Source: Phytophthora colocasiae (lineage: Eukaryota; Oomycota; Peronosporomycetes; Peronosporales; Peronosporaceae). From it: a DNA stretch of 64,000 bases. Under the pieces are notes generated by a model, which was given only the letters and a program-made list of their open reading frames with translations, searched no databases and was not told the origin of the DNA. The stretch's first letter is position 1. Each line of letters starts with the position of its first letter. Position numbers and translations under genes: made by a program. The stretch covers positions 124,001 to 188,000 of the forward strand of contig JAGKQI010000089.1 in assembly GCA_018806915.1 (NCBI GenBank). The letters are read 5' to 3'. Positions 50,712 to 60,211 of the stretch are shown here, one piece after another.

Positions 50712-50861
50712 TTAAATATCCAATTAACTCTTCGACAATTACTGTTGGAGTTAATTCATTTGCGATAAAATAAAATTTTGTGTTGACTATTTTATTTTGG
50801 TCGACACATATGATTTTTTGGTACCTCGAGCTCCGTAACCTCGAGCTCCATAGATTTTCCC
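50712..50861 (-). repeat. right terminal inverted repeat, about 150 bp
   Basis: Reverse complement of 40011-40162 with scattered mismatches; it is followed directly by GGCATCGTG. Confidence 0.88.
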
Positions 50862-50870
50862 GGCATCGTG

Positions 50871-51304
50871 GTGGTGAGGAAGGCTTGAGGTGGGGGTGAT
50901 GTTACGGAGTGAAGATTTCCAAGGCTAACACGAGCTACAGCAGAGCTCGCTACACCAGTCAATTCGTCGTTTACCTAGATATGATTGGCTAATAATACAA
51001 AAATGACGATCGTGCATTGGTTGAAATAACTCACTTGTACAATTTACAGGGAAATAGACGTTTGCTGGCATATTAGTGTGGTCACCTTCCATTGTGATGT
51101 GATATCGAATATTCTATTGTAACGAAAACAAGGGGGATTGTGTTTGTAAGTGTTCATGGTGTTTTTCAGGGATTTGTGGTGTTTGCATATCCTTGTCCGT
51201 AGCGGAGCAGCTCGGCTCTTTGGATGGGGTCTCGAGTGCTCCCAGCTGTCGCGACTCTGTTGTTCACTTTGCAATCTCCGCCGGCGAGCTGAAGGCGACC
51301 AGCG
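50871..51304. other. former upstream DNA of the MULE transposase, then the copy-5 promoter
   Basis: The first part should be the sequence that preceded the MULE start codon before the 9-bp-TSD element landed. The right boundary of that MULE is not visible. No ORF is accepted. Confidence 0.4.
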
Positions 51305-52418
51305 ATGTCGAATATCACGGACGCCACGTGCGACTACGGTCTAGCGCAGACAGAGGACGGATGTGTACGCACGTTGTCGTCGTACAACCCGGACGCGTAT
51401 CTTCACGTGCAGATTATTTATCTCGGTCTAGGCGGCGTCACGACACTGGCCAGCGCAGTCATGTACATCCGATCACTCAAACACGAGGCGTCGAATCTAC
51501 AGCAGTACAACTTTTTATTCTGCTGCTATGCGGCGTTGACCATGGTATTAACCGGTGCAGACCCGAAAAGCTACGGTCACATGATCCCTCGACCCATTAG
51601 CAGCTTCCTGTCCGACTCGCTCACCGCCGCGTTGTACTCTGTGTAGTGAGTTGTTCGTCTACAATTTTCTAGTCGGCTGTACATCATATTCACTAACGTT
51701 GTTGATATTTATCTGTTGCAGCATCTTGACCCTCGGGTACTGGGCTACAATTATCCAAAAGGGAGCAGCAATGGGCGACCGACCAGCTCACCTTATTTGT
51801 TTGGAGAGTATTGCCATTGCAATTGTTTGGGCTTTCTACATCCTCTACAACATTTGCCTCTTCTTGTCCAAAGGCTTCAACCGCCAAGGTATCACGTATC
51901 TCCACTTGATGTGGAGCGCCATCATGTTGGGGATCATCAGCACAGTCTTCCTCATCTACGGCCTACGCGTTCTCTCGCGTCTGCAAGCCTACGAACTCGA
52001 GAAGAAGCTGCAGGTGCCCACTCTGACCGACCGCGTGATGAACCACTCGTACAACATGGGGAGTCTCAGTGACGACGAGGACGGCGTTCCAGTGGTGCAG
52101 GAGCCCAAGTTCGCCAGCCGTGGGAAGCCGAAAGACGGTCACTCCACCAAGATCCGCAAGATTTTGTACGTCACGGAGACAGTCTCGCTCATTGTCATCG
52201 GCGCTCAAATGTACATGGCGGTGACCCACACAGCGAACGAGTCAGACGAGCTCCAATGTGCGAATGGCATTGGCTGCGACACGATCAAGGCCCACCTCAG
52301 CTATCTCAACATCTTGCAGGTCATCTGCGTGTGGGTCGTGCTGTGGGCCTTCCGTACTATCAAAAAGAAGGAGGTGATTCCTCAGCCCCAAGCACCGGGG
52401 ACATATTCCATGGCATAA
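51305..52418 (+). CDS. 7-TM protein family, copy 5
   Basis: Exons 51305-51645 and 51722-52418 give 345 residues. It starts MSNITDATCDYGLAQTEDGC and is closest to copy 1 in several places (YLGLGG, LYNICLFLSKGFNRQG, SAIMLGIISTVFLIYGLRVL). The acidic loop is LSDDEDGVPVV. The loop before TM7 differs (LQCANGIGC), with TM7 ICVWVVLWAFRTIKKK and tail PQPQAPGTYSMA. The intron splits Tyr as TA|C. The frame is intact. Its resemblance to copy 1 suggests the array duplicated before the transposon island grew between them. Confidence 0.87.
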
Positions 52419-52742
52419 GTTAGAACTCCTTGTTAGTTTTGTGTATTAGTTGTCGTATCAAGTCCAAAATCAAGAAGAGTAAAGGAGACAGAATTCCTCT
52501 CCAACTTTTACTACGTAGTATCATTGTTGTACGACTACCGAAGCGAATCTATAGCGCTATTGTTTATCAAAAACTACAGCAGTGTCAGTACGAATGGATG
52601 AGAGTACTACCTTCCTCTACAGAATGGACATCGGACCTGTTACTGCTGTCGGTGGTCGAGTTGTTCATCTCCACTCCTCTCTCTCTCTGTAGCTCACCGC
52701 GATGAGTTGGCCCCCTTACAGTCATTCACAAACTTGCACAAT
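52419..52742. other. intergenic, copy 5 to copy 6
   Basis: 324 bp without a credible gene. A CT-rich run (TCTCTCTCTCTGTAG) precedes copy 6 and may be part of its promoter or a 5'-UTR acceptor. Confidence 0.4.
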
Positions 52743-53827
52743 ATGCTGAATATCACGGACTCGACGTGTTGGTACGGCCTGGCACAGACCGATGAGGGCT
52801 GCATACGTACGCTGGCGTCGTACGATCCGAGCAGCTACCAAGCCTCTCAAATTGGCTACTGCGTTGCTGGAGCCGTGAGCTTCATGGCAAGTGCTTTCAT
52901 GACCACTTTGGCCTTCAAACACGACGGATCGAAGCTACAGCGTCACAATTTCCTCTTTTGTAGCTACGCTTCGCTCACGATGATCATCCGAGGCATCGAC
53001 CCGTCCAGCTACAACCACGTCATTCCTCGTCCTGTCAGCTCCTTCCTGAGTGATTCGTGTACTGCTGCGCTGTATTCTTGCTAGTACGTGTACTAGAACT
53101 TGTAGACTGTCTGTAATACTCTCTCACTGACGTGGTTATCTCTGTAGTGTTTTGGCTCTGGGTTATTGGGCTCTGATCATTCAGCAAGGGGCTGGAGTGG
53201 TGAACATGCCAACGCGGTTGAAATGCTTGGAGGGCTCCGTCATCGCCTTCATCTGGACGTTCTACATCGTCTACGACATGTTGCTCTTCGCGTACAAGGG
53301 CTTCAATGCCACAGGACTTTCGTACCTTCAACTGACAGTCAGTGCTGTGGTGCTTGGGGTCATTTGCTCCGTCTTCCTCGTCTACGGACTGCGAGTTCTG
53401 GCTCGCCTGCAGGATTTCGAGAACCAGAAGAAGAGTCAAATGCCCAGTGCATTGTCAGAGCGCATGATGAATCGCTCCTTCAATATGGAAACGCTAAGCG
53501 ACGATGAAGATGGCGTTCCAGTTGTTCACGAGCCGAAGTACATTCGCCGTCGTCCGGAGAGCGGACATGCCACCAAGATCAAGAAAATCCTCTTCGTCGC
53601 TGTGAGTCTCTCATTGTCATTGCTGGGCAATGTACATGGCGGTTGTGCGTACATTGAGCACACCCAAAGAGCTCTCGTGTGCCAATGGAAAAGGGTGCGA
53701 GAGCGTTAAATCCAGCCTCAATTTGCTGCATGTGCTGCAAGTCGTTTGCATTTGGATCATCTTGTGGACATTTCGAGGCATCCAGAGGAAAGAGGTGCGG
53801 CCTCAGCCCTTATCAGCAATAGTGTAG
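52743..53827 (+). pseudogene. 7-TM protein family, copy 6, frameshifted in TM6
   Basis: Exons 52743-53083 and 53148 onward. It starts MLNITDSTCWYGLAQTDEGC. Exon 1 ends SC rather than SV before the split Tyr codon (TA|T). TM1-TM5 and the loop LSDDEDGVPVV are normal. Around 53598-53632 the sequence lacks about five bases relative to copy 5, so the frame changes inside TM6: one frame gives LFVAVSLSLSLLGNVHGG and a stop near 53709, while the expected MYMAVVRTL, LSCANGKGC and TM7 (VCIWIILWTFRGIQRK) continue in the other frame to a stop at 53827. A GTGAGT at the break looks like a donor, but using it would delete TM6. I consider it a recent pseudogene or a sequence error. Confidence 0.8.
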
Positions 53828-53906
53828 AATGGATCCACCTTCAAGCGAACGAAAGCTTGATTTATAGAACAGAACAGGTATCAAATACTTCGTCTTTGGT
53901 TCAGCT

Positions 53907-54713
53907 CTAGGTTTGCTGTGGAATACGGAAGTCAGGGCCGTACAAGTGCTCTAGGTATAGCGTTTTTCTGGCTGGACAGAGAACGCGAAAGTCAGCGAAT
54001 GGGCAGCTCAGTAGCGGGAATACGTAGTACCGCGGAATGAGAAGCAACTTGGCATATCGATCTATCTGGAGACACTTGGAGCATGCATGCCAGCAACTGG
54101 ACGGGTGGGTACCCAGCATTTCGACGCCGTTGGCTTCCGACTCGGCGAACACAAACACATCCACATAGAAGCCGTAAATTTTGTCCACAAGTCGAGCAGG
54201 GATATTCCAGTCGCGATCACGAGATACATGAATGTTGCTGTCATATACTTGGAGCTCGTATCCCTCTGGAACGACCCATCGACTGTCTCGAAGCAGCTCG
54301 TAGCCTTCCATCGTCATTCCAAAGTCAGCGTCATCGTCCCAAGGAATGACAGATTGCGTCCGAAATTGTCCCAGTAAGGTGCCGCTGTCGAGCCAATAGT
54401 CCACATCGCGCTTGTCCAGCATGGCACTGAAGATACGAACGAGATCTGTGATGGATTCTGTGCGTTTACGAGCAGTTACGCAAGCTTCTGGGCGGAAATA
54501 ATGGGCGTCGATATGGCCTTCGAGCTCAACGCACCAAAAACTGCGAAGTCCTAACGGTAGACTGCGTATCAGTGCATGATTGGACTCAGCAAGAGCAGAG
54601 AGAATCCAGTAGCTTAGTACTGGTATGAATACTGTCGCTAAGACAGCCACGGACCATCGAGAAGCTCGCAAGTAGCGCCATGCACGTCCATATTGGAGCT
54701 TGACACTGAGCAT
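53907..54713 (-). CDS. LicD/fukutin-like transferase, single-pass membrane protein
   Basis: 268 residues from the ATG at 54713 (297 if the ATG at 54800 is used; the extra part has no clear role). The signal anchor WSVAVLATVFIPVLSYWILS is followed by a lumenal domain with the LicD signature: VDYWLDSGTLLGQFR, then VIPWDDDADFGM. In this family these motifs form a nucleotidyltransferase-like metal site for adding phosphocholine or phospho-sugars to glycans. Cysteines near the C-terminus (HPSSCWHACSKCLQ) may be structural. It is probably Golgi-located. It is divergent from the FSH1-type gene, with 259 bp between start codons. The substrate is unknown. Confidence 0.82.
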   Translation of the reverse strand: MLSVKLQYGRAWRYLRASRWSVAVLATVFIPVLSYWILSALAESNHALIRSLPLGLRSFWCVELEGHIDAHYFRPEACVTARKRTESITDLVRIFSAMLDKRDVDYWLDSGTLLGQFRTQSVIPWDDDADFGMTMEGYELLRDSRWVVPEGYELQVYDSNIHVSRDRDWNIPARLVDKIYGFYVDVFVFAESEANGVEMLGTHPSSCWHACSKCLQIDRYAKLLLIPRYYVFPLLSCPFADFRVLCPARKTLYLEHLYGPDFRIPQQT

Positions 54714-54972
54714 TGCAATCTTCCTACAATCTCGACACACGATTGGTCGTGACGTCGTGTTCGTCGGCATCGAGAGATACGTACCGATACTGTGGTACAT
54801 ACGTGCCTCTACTTCTTATTCGTCAATATCCATCTATAAATATCTTATTGGACGAAAAGCTACGTTTAATGGACACTTTGTGCCCACAGGTGTCAAATCC
54901 TCGAGGTGCCGAAGGCGCTGGCTCCGACGAGCCCATTCCCGAGTTCGTGCCGCAGCCGAGAAGCTCGAAGTC

Positions 54973-55949
54973 ATGTCGGCGACGCGTCTGGTAAACAGCT
55001 GCACGGGGCGTAAGCTGCGTCTTCTGTGTCTGCATGGGATGTACCAGGACGCGGCCACTTTCGCGGGCAAGACGAAGCCATTGCGCAGTACAAACGGCGA
55101 CGTGGACTTTGTCTTCCTGGACGGACCTTTCACTATTGTACCGCCTATTCTGGCACGTCAGAACAAGCGATCAAACAGCTCCAGTGCTGCCTCTAGCAAG
55201 CCGAAACGTGTACGCTGTGCCAAGAAGAAGACGGAGTTCCGTGCATGGTGGAGGCCATTGGGTATCCACCAGGATGATCCCAGCAATTTGGATGACGACA
55301 GAGATATACTGTTGACGTTCTTGCGTGAGAAGTTGGACGAGATTGGAGACATTGATGGAGTGGTTGGTTTCTCACAAGGAGCAAGTCTGGCAGCGTGGAT
55401 GTGCTCGGAACAGGTAGAATTGCAACATTGATTCGGTTGGCGGTGAGCTTTGCAACTGACGTACGCTGTTACTTTGATAGGCTCGTGCTGAATTGCAGTG
55501 GTCTCCGAAGTTGGCTGTGCTGGTTGGTAGCTACTTGGGCTCTCCGCAGTATTCATTGGACTCTGGGATTATCCCGAACGTTGCTTCACTGCACGTCTTC
55601 GGCTCGAATGACTACGTGATTCCTGCAGCGAAGAGCCAGCAAGTGGTGGACATATTTAAGCAACAAGAGGTGCGATATTTGCTGCACTTTACGTATGTGA
55701 CGTGTTGAATACTAACGGAGCAATGTGATTCATCTACAGACTTCCAAGAACCGCGTGCTGACTTCTGTGCACACTCAAGGCCATGTGATCCCCAAGTGCG
55801 ATACGTCCCGAGAGGTTTTCGAGTCGTTTCTGACACTTCAGCAGCTGAAATTGTTCGGCAGCTCCAGCATTTCGTCCTCGACGTCCGATGAGCGCGAAGA
55901 TCTGACCCATTCGGAGGCTTTGGCGTCCCAGCGGGTCTATGCACTGTAG
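54973..55949 (+). CDS. FSH1-family serine hydrolase
   Basis: Exons 54973-55413, 55481-55669 and 55740-55949, all phase 0, give 279 residues. It is an alpha/beta hydrolase of the FSH1/OVCA2 type: RLLCLHGMYQDAATF opens the fold, FVFLDGPF is the second strand, the nucleophile elbow is GVVGFSQGASLAAWM, the acid lies in VFGSNDYVIP, and the histidine in TQGHVIP. A Ser/Lys-rich insert (about residues 65-85) and a Ser-rich tail are unusual compared with the 220-240 residue family norm. It probably hydrolyses small esters in the cytosol; the true substrate is unknown. Splice sites are strong, and the catalytic triad is completed only by the exon 2 and 3 model. Confidence 0.88.
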
Positions 55950-56151
55950 CTCCCTTCCAGGCAGCAACTGTAGCCATCTGCATAATTTCATCCAATGGCA
56001 TATCTCTGTATCTGTTTATTGTTTTCCTCCAATGAAATGACGTTCCGCCAAAGCCACGAATATTTTCAAAACTCGCTCGTATACTGAGTCTCAGTCTAAA
56101 AGACGGCGGGAAGGAAGCAAGCGAAGAAACAGAGAGGAGAAGCGCTTCATC

Positions 56152-56580
56152 ATGTCGGCCGAGGACGTCGCTAAGGCCTTCGTGCAGCACTACTATACCA
56201 CGTTCGACACGAACCGTGCGGGACTCGCCAGTCTCTACGTACGTACCATTTAAGGAATTATTTTTTTATTCATTTTCCTAACGGAATTATGATATTTTTT
56301 ATAGCAAGATGTATCCAACATGAGCTGGGAGGGTCAAATGTCCACGGGACAGCAAGCAATCATGGCTAAACTGCAGGGTCTGCCGGCTGTGCGTCACGAG
56401 TTCCCTACAGTGGACATCCAGCCGTCCACATCTGGCAACGCCATGATCATCTTCGTGCAGGGCAAGATCCAGATTGAGGAGAACAACCCGATCCAGTACA
56501 CGCAGGTGTTTCAGCTTGTGGCTCATCAGCCTGGCCAGTACTACATCCACAATGATGTTTTCCGCCTGCAGTACGGATAA
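56152..56580 (+). CDS. NTF2: nuclear transport factor 2
   Basis: Exons 56152-56238 and 56305-56580 give 120 residues. It starts MSAEDVAKAFVQHYYTTFDT and runs through SNMSWEGQ, GLPAVRHEFPTVDIQPS and the end HNDVFRLQYG, the classic NTF2 fold with the FVQHYY helix and the terminal strand. It carries Ran-GDP into the nucleus as a homodimer. The length is that of fungal and animal NTF2. The intron is 66 bp and falls after SLY. The same small fold occurs in NXT1/p15, but the complete NTF2-type tail favours NTF2. Confidence 0.93.
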
Positions 56581-56930
56581 GCAGCTAGCCCGCTAGTTAG
56601 TTCCGAGCCGACAGAGCAGATATTTCTCTAGCCAATGTCCTGTGATCTGGCTGTTACACTGGAAAGATGAGGCTCAAGAAGCTCGACGTGGAGTGACTTT
56701 TCTTCAGAGGGTGACATGCTACATGTTGCATTTTTGAGCTACGTGGATGGAGAAGCGTAGGGAAAATAGTGAATAGATGCTCTGCCCTCGACGTACAAGT
56801 GTTGACAAGATTGAAACTGGTCTGAGTGGAGTTGCGTTATGATTGGCGTGCGCAATTACTTCATTGCAGCGTATATTTAGCTGGGAAGCACTCAGCTCTA
56901 GGTGTGAAGACATTATTGTATCGTGCGAAG
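56581..56930. other. intergenic, NTF2 to coiled-coil gene
   Basis: 350 bp; nothing recognisable. Confidence 0.4.
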
Positions 56931-57535
56931 ATGAGTGGTGTCGGTTCTCAGCCTTTGGGTGCTCCCAGTGTAAGCGGTTGGTGCTGTTTCTTCGTATTGA
57001 TATGTGCTCTAATCGTTGCGTTACTATCTAGTCTACTCGTGTGACGCTGATGGAGCGTCAAGCACTGGAGAAAGGAGACGTGTCGATGCTCGCAACTCTC
57101 CGTGTACGTTCATTTACATTTGTCTAAAGTTTCTGCTTCTCGTGATCTTTAATTTGTCGTCGCTTACAGATCGGAGAGCTTGATAAGTTGGTCGCTGCGA
57201 TGCGACAGAAGCAGGCGATCACACAGACTGCGATGGAGCACTACGAGAGCGAAATCGGCCACATTGATCGTGAAGTTGCCAATATAATGGCTCGGTACAC
57301 ACCCATGTGCAAGCGGCTCGAAGCCCGTCGGCAAGAAAGAAGCGACTTACAGCGCCACTTGGACATTGCAACAAAGGAGTTTGGAGACGTTCTGAGTGCC
57401 ACCAAGAAGCGTCTACGTGCCAGTTCCCACGAGCATGTACAGAACATCCGCCAAGAAGCTTCGATGGAGCTTTCTGGAGCTCGTGGCTACTCACTTGGCC
57501 GCAACAGCACTGTTTACCAGAAGCCCCGAGCCTAG
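56931..57535 (+). CDS. coiled-coil protein, three exons
   Basis: Exons 56931-56969, 57032-57103 and 57170-57535, in phase 0, give 158 residues. The first exon is a 13-residue polar start (MSGVGSQPLGAPS). The remainder is almost all helix, with heptad-like charged residues (IGELDKLVAAMRQKQAITQ, HIDREVANIMARYTPMCKRL, RRQERSDLQRHLDIATKEF), and it ends in a Ser/Gly/Tyr tail. I do not recognise a family. Its tail-to-tail position with IFT52 (61 bp between stops) and the nearby flagellar genes make a cytoskeletal or flagellar role thinkable, but nothing in the protein proves it. Confidence 0.65.
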
Positions 57536-57596
57536 TTTGGTGGAATAAACCCTAGTGATATTTACTGCATTAACACTGTCCTCTTACCTCCACTTC

Positions 57597-59261
57597 TCAT
57601 GGTGTGGAGGATTTTCCTCCATCTTCTTCATCATCGTCCACTTCCTTGGATTCTTTCGACTCTGCAAGGTTTGCAATGGACGAAGCTCGCGTCGATGGGA
57701 ACTCTCCAGTGCTCTCTGCATTGGCGTTGAGGCCGCTGGAACCCACAAGAACTGGAGCTGAATCTTGGTTAAGCTTCTTGAAGTTGACGATCTTCTGGAA
57801 AATGAACTCCAAAACGTGCTTGGCATCGCTGCGCTCGGGGTCCAAACGCGGTAAGATGCCCAAGATATCCGCACTTTCACGTACGTAGTACTCGAGATCA
57901 TCATCTGAGCACTTGTTCGTGAGCTGTGCGAGTCTCAAAGACTCACTAGCGAAGTGTTCGTCCAGATCGAATTGATCTAAAGCCGGTGGGGGGGCTTCAC
58001 GAAGAGCTGGAGGGAAAACTGCAGACTTTAGAGGTGGAAGTGGACACTCGAATTGAGGTGGAATGAGAGTGAGAGGCTCGTGCTTCACTCCAAGTTCACG
58101 ATAAAGATTTACAGCTTCAGGGATGAGCGACGTGTCGAATTTGAAAAGCGAATTATCAAACAGCCTCGTAAAATCCTTGGGAAGCTCCTCGCTCTCTTGC
58201 ATGCAGGATCGTAAGCGGTCACTGAGCGCTTGTGTGTCTGGCAGTCGGACATATTCATTCAGATCTGGGTCTTCGGCGTCCTGGTGGTCTAACCTGATTG
58301 TTTTATCCTTCAGAAGCCAACGGAAAATGATTTCCTGGAGTTTCGTGTTCTCTTCCTTGTCGATCCATTCGTCCACGAAACATTGCGCTGATCCAAATAC
58401 CATCAGCCGTCCAGATTTTGATGCAGGCGCTGCAACACCACCTTCCTGCCACGCAGCCACAACGGGTCGGTTTACTGGATACGAAATAAATCCCGAAGAG
58501 AGTAACGGGGCTGCTGGTTTCTTCACTGTCAACGTCGCTCCGTACGGGTAAACAAATGTAAGCCCCTTTTGGTCCTTTTCGAGCGCCCCACCGGGTCCTG
58601 GAGCTTTTGGAATAGCATCACGTCCCGAGGCCAACATATCTTTCCGACCATACAACTCGTTAACCTAATGAAATTAAACCATCGTTAGTATCTAGGATAC
58701 CTTTGACAAAACGCAGTGCATTACCATTCGTGCGAGCTCTCTGTTCACGACGCCGCTTGAAATGAGCACTTCTTTCGGATGATGATACTTGTGGTAAACT
58801 GTCCGAATAACTGCATCCGGATTCACAAAGATGCCAAAGCTGTCCACAACAAAATGCTTTTAGTGTCGTCATCTATTTACCTACTGTCAATTACTTTACG
58901 CTCACTCTTTCAGCCAGCCATTGAGGTTGGTGTCGAACGTCTGCTCTCCCCCCTCACCCAACATGAGTAGAATACTACCTCCACCGTTTAAAAAATCCTT
59001 TAACGTCGCAAATTCCGTAGAGCTAAATCGTTCTCGCACCCCAGCAAAAACCAGTACATTGGCGTCCTTTATCCGATCTCTGGACAAGTCGTCCTTGTTC
59101 ACATCCACTCGACACAGCGGTTTGAGCTTCCTCGCAAGCTTTTTGAGTCCACTGGTTGGATAAAACTGCTCCTTTTTAGACGCATCGAACAATACAGTGG
59201 CGGACTTGGCAGTCACTGTGCCCTTGTCGCCCCGCGCATCGTCCTGGCCTGAAGGTTCCAT
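57597..59261 (-). CDS. IFT52: intraflagellar transport protein 52
   Basis: Exons 59261-58906, 58839-58725 and 58664-57597 give 512 residues. It is a core IFT-B1 subunit needed to build the flagellum. The N-terminal GIFT/Rossmann-like region is visible: ATVLFDASKKEQFYPTSGLK, DANVLVFAGVRERFS, FLNGGGSILLMLGEGGE, then FGIFVNPDAVIRTVYHKY and HHPKEVLISSGVVNREL. Further conserved parts are LTFVYPYGATLTV, GRLMVFGSAQCFVDEWIDKE, IIFRWLL, and the C-terminal IFT46-binding part (LPPLKSAVFPPALREAPPPA, LDLDEHFASE-like). It is about 60-80 residues longer than animal IFT52, mostly from a Ser/Glu/Asp-rich tail. It fires divergently from the ERH gene with 163 bp between start codons. Confidence 0.93.
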
Positions 59262-59424
59262 GGCGAAGTGTCCGATCCTAAAAGGTCGCGTCCGTCGAGC
59301 AGATCCGTTAAAATTGCGTCATGTGTTCTATTTGGACTATTTATAGTCCAGAAAAGATCCCTGATTTTTGATTCACGGCCAGTCAAAGACTCGGGAAGGG
59401 GGAAGAAGGAGGACGGACTCGAAC
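59262..59424. promoter_or_regulatory. shared divergent promoter region, IFT52 / ERH
   Basis: Only 163 bp separate the two start codons, so both promoters must lie here. No sequence element is claimed. Confidence 0.5.
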
Positions 59425-59807
59425 ATGGTAAGGAGACGGTAGAACGCGAGGGAAATGGGTGCAAGCTGACAGTAACTATGCAAATACAGGCGGAGTTCCG
59501 ACAGGCCAAGCACACCATCATTCTGGTGCAGTACACACGCGACCCGAATTCGCGCACGTATCTGGACTTTGAGTCAGTGAACGGGGGCATGGACGGTGTA
59601 GTCAAGATGTACGAAGCCAAGCTGAAGCAACTGAACCCGAACATGAAGAACATTACGTACGATATCCAGGACCTGTACACGTACATTGACTCGCTTACGG
59701 ACCTCAGCGCGCTCGTGTTGGACCTCGAGACCAAGACGTATCTGCCCTGTGGCAAGGAGTGGATCAAGAAGAAGGTCTTCCAGGTGCTCAAGAACCAGGC
59801 TGGCTAA
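59425..59807 (+). CDS. ERH: enhancer of rudimentary homolog
   Basis: Exon 1 is just the start codon (59425-59427); the intron (59428-59489) is followed by exon 2 (59490-59807). The product has 106 residues: MAEFRQAKHTIILVQYT, RTYLDFESVNGGMDGVVKMY, LKQLNPNMKNITYDIQDLY, IDSLTDLSALVLD, and WIKKKVFQVLKNQAG. This matches the ERH fold and length (about 104). ERH is a small nuclear dimer involved in RNA processing. Had the ATG in the intron (MQIQAEF) been used, two extra residues would be added; a GT-AG intron right after ATG gives the cleaner start. Confidence 0.9.
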
Positions 59808-59901
59808 GCTATTGGGCAATAAAGAAGGGCAACGAGTAGCTGTTGGTGCTAATATCACAAGTCTGCACATACTGGGAACTCAATTCTCTGCTTTAATTAG
59901 G

Positions 59902-60084
59902 CTATTGGAGCTGGTGTCTGGACGCTTGGAACAGGAAGTAGAATTGTACAATTATCAGCCCATTGAGAAGGAATTGAAGGAAGATACTTGAACCACCACG
60001 AATTGCTGAAGTCACTTTAGAGACGATAACCAGAGCCATTAACCCACACAGCACAGCTAGAGCCACTTGGTTCGTCACGTCCAT
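59902..60084 (-). CDS. 60-residue hydrophobic protein, two TM segments
   Basis: MDVTNQVALAVLCGLMALVI begins a helix of about 20 hydrophobic residues. A short polar loop (TSAIRGGSS) and a second helix (IFLQFLLNGLIIVQFYFLFQ) follow. The amphipathic balance and small polar ends look like a true small membrane protein, but no family is recognised. The frame is open upstream to an ATG at 60105. It lies tail to tail with ERH within 95 bp. It could be chance, given AT-rich spacer DNA. Confidence 0.4.
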   Translation of the reverse strand: MDVTNQVALAVLCGLMALVIVSKVTSAIRGGSSIFLQFLLNGLIIVQFYFLFQASRHQLQ

Positions 60085-60211
60085 TTTAGAATGAAAAGAT
60101 CGCATTAGAGTTACAATTATTTCAGTACGTTTAATTTAGTATAATAATAGTCAGGTGTTTTAAAACCGCTCGAAAAGCACTTTGCACTACTTGCAGGAAG
60201 TGAAGTGAACG

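Larger units (their letters stand above)
40011..50861. mobile_element. TIR element with 9-bp target duplication, hosting nested elements
   Basis: Inverted ends of about 150 bp (40011-40162 and 50712-50861; outer end GGGAAAATCTATGGAGCTCG) are flanked by the direct 9-mer GGCATCGTG at 40002-40010 and 50862-50870. The ends differ at several bases, so they are older than the LTR pair inside. Contents: an ORF on the plus strand, a Harbinger-like transposase on the minus strand, and a whole gypsy element (42236-49825). Without the gypsy insert it would be about 3.3 kb. A 9-bp duplication points to MULE mechanics, but the only transposase inside is Harbinger-like, so either a Harbinger jumped into a MULE or this is a family with an unusual duplication length. 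Confidence 0.8.

Noticed and set aside
50712..50861. Solo end of a second MULE pointing rightward
   Set aside because: The 9-bp duplication at the outer ends shows it is the right end of the element that begins at 40011, not a separate insertion.
53599..53660. GTGAGT in copy 6 as an extra intron
   Set aside because: The nearest acceptor would remove TM6; a small deletion explains the shift better.
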